Shown one piece after another: positions 60,116-64,000 of a stretch of 64,000 nucleotides of DNA. The DNA is from UBA7803 sp041690675. Lineage in GTDB: Bacteria > Pseudomonadota > Gammaproteobacteria > Pseudomonadales > Azotimanducaceae. Made by a program: the position numbers and the translations under genes. The notes under the pieces were generated by a model. That model saw only the letters and a list, made by a program, of their open reading frames with translations, was not told the origin of the DNA and made no database searches. How positions within the stretch are numbered: position 1 is the first letter of the stretch; every line of letters begins with the position of its first letter. The DNA lies in NCBI GenBank assembly GCA_041690675.1, contig JAWLGU010000011.1, forward strand, positions 1 through 64,000, read 5' to 3'.

Positions 60116-60886
60116 TCACTGCGTATTCGGCAGATAACGCTGCAGCCAGTTCGCCGCCATCACCGCCACGTAGCGTGCGTCCGCAGGCCGGGAGAGCATA
60201 TGATCCGCGCCGTCCAGGGCAATGAAGCTCTTCGGGTGACGGGCGCCTTCGAACAGGACTTCGGCCTCGCGGATGTCGACCACCGGATCCGCCGGAGAAT
60301 GAAAGATCAACAGGGGGCGGGCCAGGGCCGCGATGCGCTCGCTCACGGGATGCCGGCGGAGATCGTCGAAGAATCGGCGGGAGAGGGTGAACGTTCGGCC
60401 GGCGATCTCCACCGCGGCCTCGCCCGTGGATTCCAGCCGGGCCCGGTCGGCGGCCAGATGTCGTTCGATGTGGGCCGGCGAGGCCGGGGCGGCGATGACG
60501 GCCACGCCCCGGCACTCCTCGATGAATGGTGCGGCGCACACGGCGGCGGTTCCGCCCAGGCTGTGACCGATGACGAGCACCGGGGCCTGGTGATGCTCGC
60601 GCAGGTGATCGGCGGCGGCGATCAGATCGCGGACGTTGGAGGAGAACGTGGTGGCAGCGAAGTCGCCATCGGAGCCGCCGAGTCCGGTGAAGTCGAAGCG
60701 CAGCACGGCGAAGCCCTGATCCGTCAGCGCCCGGGCGATTCGCGCGGCAGCCGGTATGTCCTTGCCGCAGGTGAAGCAGTGAGCGAACAGCACGAAGCCT
60801 CGAGGCGTGGCTGCCGGCAGGCTCAGGGCGCCCGCGAGCAGCTCGCCAGCGGCGTTGGGGAAGCGGAGCTTCCTCAGGCGCGCCAT
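60116..60886 (-). CDS. Alpha/beta hydrolase
   Basis: A 256-residue serine hydrolase with nucleophile elbow GHSLGG, the oxyanion segment FAHCFTCGKD, an acid in HSPADPVVDI and the catalytic His in DGADHMLSRP. In many bacteria this enzyme is fused to an OsmC domain; here it is free-standing. It lies 9 to 45 bases upstream of the transposase-fusion gene and may be co-transcribed with it. Confidence 0.88.
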   Translation of the reverse strand: MARLRKLRFPNAAGELLAGALSLPAATPRGFVLFAHCFTCGKDIPAAARIARALTDQGFAVLRFDFTGLGGSDGDFAATTFSSNVRDLIAAADHLREHHQAPVLVIGHSLGGTAAVCAAPFIEECRGVAVIAAPASPAHIERHLAADRARLESTGEAAVEIAGRTFTLSRRFFDDLRRHPVSERIAALARPLLIFHSPADPVVDIREAEVLFEGARHPKSFIALDGADHMLSRPADARYVAVMAANWLQRYLPNTQ

Positions 60887-60901
60887 GGAACGTCGCGGAT
60901 C

Positions 60902-61666
60902 CTAGTTCGTCACCAGCGTGGTCTCCGCCAGTCCCGCGTTGCCGGTGGCGGGCTGGTGCGCCACGACCCGCAGCCGGTGGGTGCCCGGCACCATGACGCG
61001 GAGCTCGCCCTCGAACTCGCTCTGCTGACCGGCATAGCGCAGCGGCGCGCTGGTGATCACCTCGCCGTTCTGCACCACCTGGGCTTCGATCTCGAAAGCG
61101 TTGCTGTCCCACAGGCCGTCGGGGGTGAGGGGGCAGCCGCACATCATGGTGACCCGCGCCTGCACGGGCACACGCGCCTCGCCGTCACTCATGGACACCA
61201 GGGTCGGCACATCGTGAAGGTTCACCACGAGGCCCGGGAGCTCCAGGATCACCGGGGCGCCTTCCGATCTGGCAGCGCCGGGAATCACCCACTGAACGGC
61301 CGAGACCGTGTTGGCGGACTCGGGGTACGACAGCGGACCGTGGGCGCTGATTCGGATTTTTCGGGGCGTCTCGAGATCGAGGGTCGCCGTGAAGTGGGCA
61401 GCGTCCGGCGTAGCGATGGATGCGTCGCGGCTGCGCGGCTGGCGCATGATCCGCTCGGTGTCGCCGGTGCTGCCTTCGGTGACGCCCTGGGCGAGAACCT
61501 CGCCGCTCTGTGCGTCCTGAATGGTGATGCGTGCGCCGCCGACGCTGCTGCCCACGAACTTGGCGTCCCGGCTCAACACGTAGACGGACAGGGGCGTGGG
61601 CTCGGCCAGCACCTGAAGCGGCCACGCCACGAGCAGGCTGGTGACCACGATTGCAATGTTCCGCAT
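60902..61666 (-). CDS. Exported protein of unknown function
   Basis: A 254-residue protein with a signal peptide (NIAIVVTSLLVAWPLQVLAE). The mature part looks beta-rich, with repeated immunoglobulin-like strands (GARITIQDAQSGEVLAQGV and GELRVMVPGTHRLRVVAHQP) and a CGC motif. GGAGG precedes ATG 61666. I do not recognise the family. It lies 15 bases upstream of the hydrolase on the same strand. Confidence 0.75.
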   Translation of the reverse strand: MRNIAIVVTSLLVAWPLQVLAEPTPLSVYVLSRDAKFVGSSVGGARITIQDAQSGEVLAQGVTEGSTGDTERIMRQPRSRDASIATPDAAHFTATLDLETPRKIRISAHGPLSYPESANTVSAVQWVIPGAARSEGAPVILELPGLVVNLHDVPTLVSMSDGEARVPVQARVTMMCGCPLTPDGLWDSNAFEIEAQVVQNGEVITSAPLRYAGQQSEFEGELRVMVPGTHRLRVVAHQPATGNAGLAETTLVTN

Positions 61667-61838
61667 GGTATCCTCCGATGACGTTGTCGACGTGTCGGGG
61701 CATGTGCCACCGTCTCCATGGTGCACCGGAGGCGAGGCATCGGCAATGTCGATGGCTGGCAACGGAAATTTTCGTTTGTCATCGGCCATCGGCGCGCCAT
61801 GCTCTAGCGTCTCACCTACTGGATCACCACCACAGGCC

Positions 61839-62324
61839 ATGAACGACGAAAGCAACGAATCCGCCCGGTACTTTTCCGCTCCCTGTTTCGCCCACGAGCA
61901 GACGGTCATGGATGACGGTGAGCTGGCGGCCAGGCTCACGGAATTGCTGGAGGGGGAGCGCGCCGGCGCCCGGGGGCTCGTGGAGCTGAAGAAAACGTGC
62001 CCCGGAGATGCCGAGCTCGCGTCGTTGCTCGACGAGGTGGCCCGCGACGAGGCGCGCTTCTGCACAATGCTGCGCGGTGCGCTCGAGCGCCTGGGGGTGC
62101 CGCCGAGCCGCAAGACCGGTGTGTTCTACCACAAGCTGCAGCAGCGTGAGGGGCTCCCGGAGAAGCTCAAGTTGCTGGACCGTGGGCAGCGGGCGGTGGT
62201 GCACGCGCTGGACGAGCTGCTGCCGCGGGTGCAGGATCCGGAGCTGGCCGAGGCGCTCGCGGAGATGCGCGAGACGCACGTCCGCAACATCGAACGCTGC
62301 GCGGCGTTTCTCCCGTCTAGCTGA
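61839..62324 (+). CDS. Ferritin-like helical protein (DUF6306-like)
   Basis: A 161-residue all-helical protein. ELLEGERAGARGLVELK, DEVARDEARFCTMLRGAL and MRETHVRNIERCAAFL provide Glu and His residues spaced as in ferritin-like four-helix bundles. The family call is tentative. It may bind iron or act in stress response. It converges with a small membrane-protein gene and overlaps it by 8 bases. Confidence 0.7.
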   Translation: MNDESNESARYFSAPCFAHEQTVMDDGELAARLTELLEGERAGARGLVELKKTCPGDAELASLLDEVARDEARFCTMLRGALERLGVPPSRKTGVFYHKLQQREGLPEKLKLLDRGQRAVVHALDELLPRVQDPELAEALAEMRETHVRNIERCAAFLPSS

Positions 62325-62430
62325 ACACCGTCGCCGCCAGGGTCAGCATCACCACCAGCCCCGTCAGGGCTGCCATCACCATTCCCATGCTGCGCAGGGT
62401 CTTCCGATCCTTGGCCGACAGTAACTGCAT
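62317..62430 (-). CDS. Small single-span membrane protein (37 residues)
   Basis: ATG 62430 (minus) is preceded by GAGG at about 8 bases. The protein begins MQLLSAKDRKTLRSMG and continues with one hydrophobic helix (MVMAALTGLVVMLTLAATVF), ending one residue later. The charged N-terminus followed by a helix fits a small inner-membrane protein. No homologue comes to mind. Confidence 0.5.
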   Translation of the reverse strand: MQLLSAKDRKTLRSMGMVMAALTGLVVMLTLAATVFS

Positions 62431-62516
62431 GATCTGCCTCGCATCGCACTGCAGGATTTCGAGATCAACATACCGCTGGCATTTGCATCGATAAAGCGAT
62501 AAAAATTCGTAGTTGA

Positions 62517-62533
62517 TATCGGAATTACCGATA
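62517..62533. promoter_or_regulatory. Candidate LysR-type operator
   Basis: TATCGGAATTACCGATA is a perfect 6-bp inverted repeat around 5 bases and fits the T-N11-A rule of LysR boxes. It lies in an AT-rich patch 20-36 bases before the LysR start, consistent with autoregulation. Confidence 0.6.
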
Positions 62534-62552
62534 GATTGATGGGGTGGCGCGC

Positions 62553-63422
62553 GTGGATACCGAACTCGCCAGAACATTTCTCACGGTGGTTGCAGCCGGC
62601 AACTTCAGCGCTGCGGCGGCCCGCCTGCACGTCACCCAGTCCACGGTGAGCGCGCGAATCGCGGCCCTGGAGGACCAGCTCGGCTGCCGGCTGTTCGTGC
62701 GCAACAAGGGGGGGACCACGCTCACCCCCCAGGGGCGGTGGTTCCAGGCCCACGCCGCCACGCTGGTGCGCACCGTGGAGCGCGTGCGGCAGGAGATCGG
62801 CGTGGCCAAGGGCTTCGCCGGCAGCGTCACCATCGGCGGCCGCTTCGGCCTGTGGGAAAGCCTGTTGCTGGCGGTGCTGCCGCGTCTGCGGGAGGTGGCC
62901 CCGGAGCTCGCGGTGCGAAGCGAGATCGGGTTCGAGGACGACCTGATGCAGGGCCTGGTGGAAGGCCGAGTGGACGTTGGCGTGATGTACACCCCGGAGA
63001 ATCGCCCCGGTCTGACGGTTCGGCCGCTGCACCAGGAGACCCTGGTGTACGTGACCACCGAGCCGGCCTCGCCGGCCCTTCCCGGGGACGGATACGTTTT
63101 CGTCGATTGGGGGCCGGAGTTTCACAGCCAGCACAGCGCCACCTTTCCCGAGTACCCGGGCGCCGGGCTGCGAGTGAACGTGGGTTGGCTGGGGCTGCAG
63201 CACATCCTCGCCTGCGGCGGGGCCGGCTACTTTCCACTGCGGCTGGTGCGCGAGGAATTGGCTGCCGGGCGCCTGCACCGCCGCCGCGAGGCCCCGGATT
63301 TCCTGCTTCCGGCGTACATCGTTCACGAGTCGGAGCCGGACCCGCGCACCGTCGGGAAGGTGGTGGAGCTGATCGTGCGCACTACCGACGAGCTGGCGAA
63401 GTCGCTGCCGCTACACGATTGA
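62553..63422 (+). CDS. LysR-family transcriptional regulator
   Basis: A 289-residue regulator. The N-terminal winged helix reads LARTFLTVVAAGNFSAAAAR and LHVTQSTVSARIAALEDQLG; the rest is a periplasmic-binding-like effector domain (SVTIGGRFGLWESLL). GGGGTGG supports the GTG at 62553; a GTG at 62544 is the alternative. Downstream genes encode a monooxygenase-like protein and a Rieske oxygenase, which may be its targets. Confidence 0.9.
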   Translation: MDTELARTFLTVVAAGNFSAAAARLHVTQSTVSARIAALEDQLGCRLFVRNKGGTTLTPQGRWFQAHAATLVRTVERVRQEIGVAKGFAGSVTIGGRFGLWESLLLAVLPRLREVAPELAVRSEIGFEDDLMQGLVEGRVDVGVMYTPENRPGLTVRPLHQETLVYVTTEPASPALPGDGYVFVDWGPEFHSQHSATFPEYPGAGLRVNVGWLGLQHILACGGAGYFPLRLVREELAAGRLHRRREAPDFLLPAYIVHESEPDPRTVGKVVELIVRTTDELAKSLPLHD

Positions 63423-63521
63423 ACCCGTCCCACGGCGCGCCGCGGCGAAAAACCGTCAGGCTTGACGCTATTCTGTTGCGGCGTGATAGACTCCAGCGGA
63501 CGACAAAGGGAGGTTCGAAGG

Positions 63522-63827
63522 GTGATCGTCGTCAACGCCGTTGTGGAATCCACCGAAGCGAACATCGCCGCCCTCGAGGAGGCCATCACCGAGATGGAAG
63601 CGCGAAGCCGCGCGGAAGAGGGCTGCCTCGACTACACCTTCAGCGTCGAGCTCAACCGCCCCGGGGTTCTGCGGATCACCGAGAAGTGGTCGAATCTGGC
63701 GGCGCTGAAAGCGCACTTCGAGCAGCCTCACATGACCGCGTTTCGCGCCGCCATGGCGAAGTATCCCGCCGCCACGGTCAGGGCGACGTTCTACGAAGCG
63801 AAAGAGCTCGAATCCCCATTGGCTTGA
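63522..63827 (+). CDS. ABM-domain protein, quinol monooxygenase-like
   Basis: A 101-residue dimeric alpha/beta-barrel protein: VIVVNAVVESTEANIAALEE, RAEEGCLDYTFSVELNRPG and ITEKWSNLAALKAHFEQPH. AGGGAGG lies 8 bases before the GTG at 63522. The family includes cofactor-free quinol monooxygenases such as YgiN; activity is not assured. It is 38 bases upstream of a Rieske oxygenase gene, suggesting a role in aromatic compound turnover. Confidence 0.85.
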   Translation: MIVVNAVVESTEANIAALEEAITEMEARSRAEEGCLDYTFSVELNRPGVLRITEKWSNLAALKAHFEQPHMTAFRAAMAKYPAATVRATFYEAKELESPLA

Positions 63828-63865
63828 GGCCGGAAGGCGCGGAATCCAAGCTGGAGCAGAGAGAC

Positions 63866-64000
63866 ATGTCGAAAGAGCAGCTCGTTGCCATTGCGCGCCG
63901 CGAGGTGGAGAACCTGCAGAGCGGCCGCATCGATCTCATGCCGGACATTCTGGAGGTTCCCGCCGCCGACTACTGCGATCGCGGGCGCTGGGAGCGGGAG
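63866..64000 (+). CDS. Rieske-type aromatic-ring-hydroxylating oxygenase, alpha subunit (3' part outside the window)
   Basis: From ATG 63866 the frame stays open to the end of the window (45 codons). The start MSKEQLVAIARREVENLQSG and DILEVPAADYCDRGRWERE match the N-terminal region of Rieske oxygenase alpha subunits, which precedes the CxH/CxxH cluster. The cluster and catalytic domain lie beyond the window, so the call rests on a short stretch. Confidence 0.65.
   Translation, partial: MSKEQLVAIARREVENLQSGRIDLMPDILEVPAADYCDRGRWERE

Noticed and set aside
59099..60886. Type II toxin-antitoxin pair made of the Xre/MbcA-like protein and its neighbour
   Set aside because: The neighbour is an alpha/beta hydrolase with GHSLGG, not a RES-domain toxin, and the putative antitoxin carries a transposase domain.

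Overview
The window is GC-rich, almost fully coding DNA from a gammaproteobacterium-like genome. Supporting signs are AGGAGG-type ribosome sites, many 4-bp start/stop overlaps, MlaE/F/D-type lipid transport genes with a PqiC-type lipoprotein, an ACR3/ArsC arsenic operon, and an E. coli-type LexA box. I cannot name the genus. It is a draft scaffold: a 100-N gap at 53102-53201 is flanked on both sides by the same 99 bases, which is the signature of two contig ends that overlap.

Layout. 1-4121: partial sulfatase, GST-like gene, membrane DUF1330-like gene, VOC enzyme and MarR regulator. 4200-10806: an AmrS-type radical SAM enzyme followed directly by DnaK, DnaJ and a Lon-like protease, a chaperone/protease block. 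10881-13939: MFS carrier, LLM-family oxidoreductase and TetR regulator. 14099-15989: arsR-acr3-arsC. 16038-18781: crotonase, hotdog thioesterase and MlrC-type M81 peptidase; the crotonase promoter carries two copies of a 17-bp palindrome also found at the tetR promoter. 18793-24773: M48 peptidase with YjgN protein (minus), then FAD oxidoreductase, VOC and DUF885 lipoprotein. 24853-31561: a beta-phosphoglucomutase/GH65 phosphorylase fusion converging with a four-gene MlaE-MlaF-MlaD-lipoprotein operon. 31711-32772: phosphotransferase.

32.8-36.7 kb is a decayed accessory stretch with lower GC: a heptanucleotide repeat, a propeptide-like fragment, a tyrosine-integrase tail, a broken IS1182-type transposase, a broken DUF222/HNH gene behind a LexA box, intact cupin, Nudix and GFA genes, and an ABM-domain remnant. 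MATE, AraC and thioesterase genes follow.

40172-42706 holds a ferredoxin-flavoreductase-globin fusion, a YbjN-like secreted protein and a YkgJ cysteine-cluster protein. The most unusual block is 42711-48938 (minus), eight tightly packed genes: pseudo-receiver protein, Ras-like GTPase, ABC ATPase fused to a KAP/CDKN3-like dual-specificity phosphatase, two Roadblock-type proteins, a class III cyclase-like protein, a second pseudo-receiver, and an IS1595-like zinc-ribbon protein. It looks like a self-contained signalling module and is my main candidate for an undescribed system.

49635-53044 is a methanethiol oxidase locus (mtoX, SCO, divergent MauG-like peroxidase), ending at tRNA-Ala(CGC). After the gap come an EF-G paralogue, a methyltransferase, an AraC regulator, an ECF sigma/YciI pair with a truncated VOC gene, a three-domain fusion of IS200-type HUH transposase, HTH and Xre/MbcA/ParS-like domain (second main candidate), an alpha/beta hydrolase, small proteins, a LysR regulator, a quinol-monooxygenase-like gene and the start of a Rieske oxygenase.
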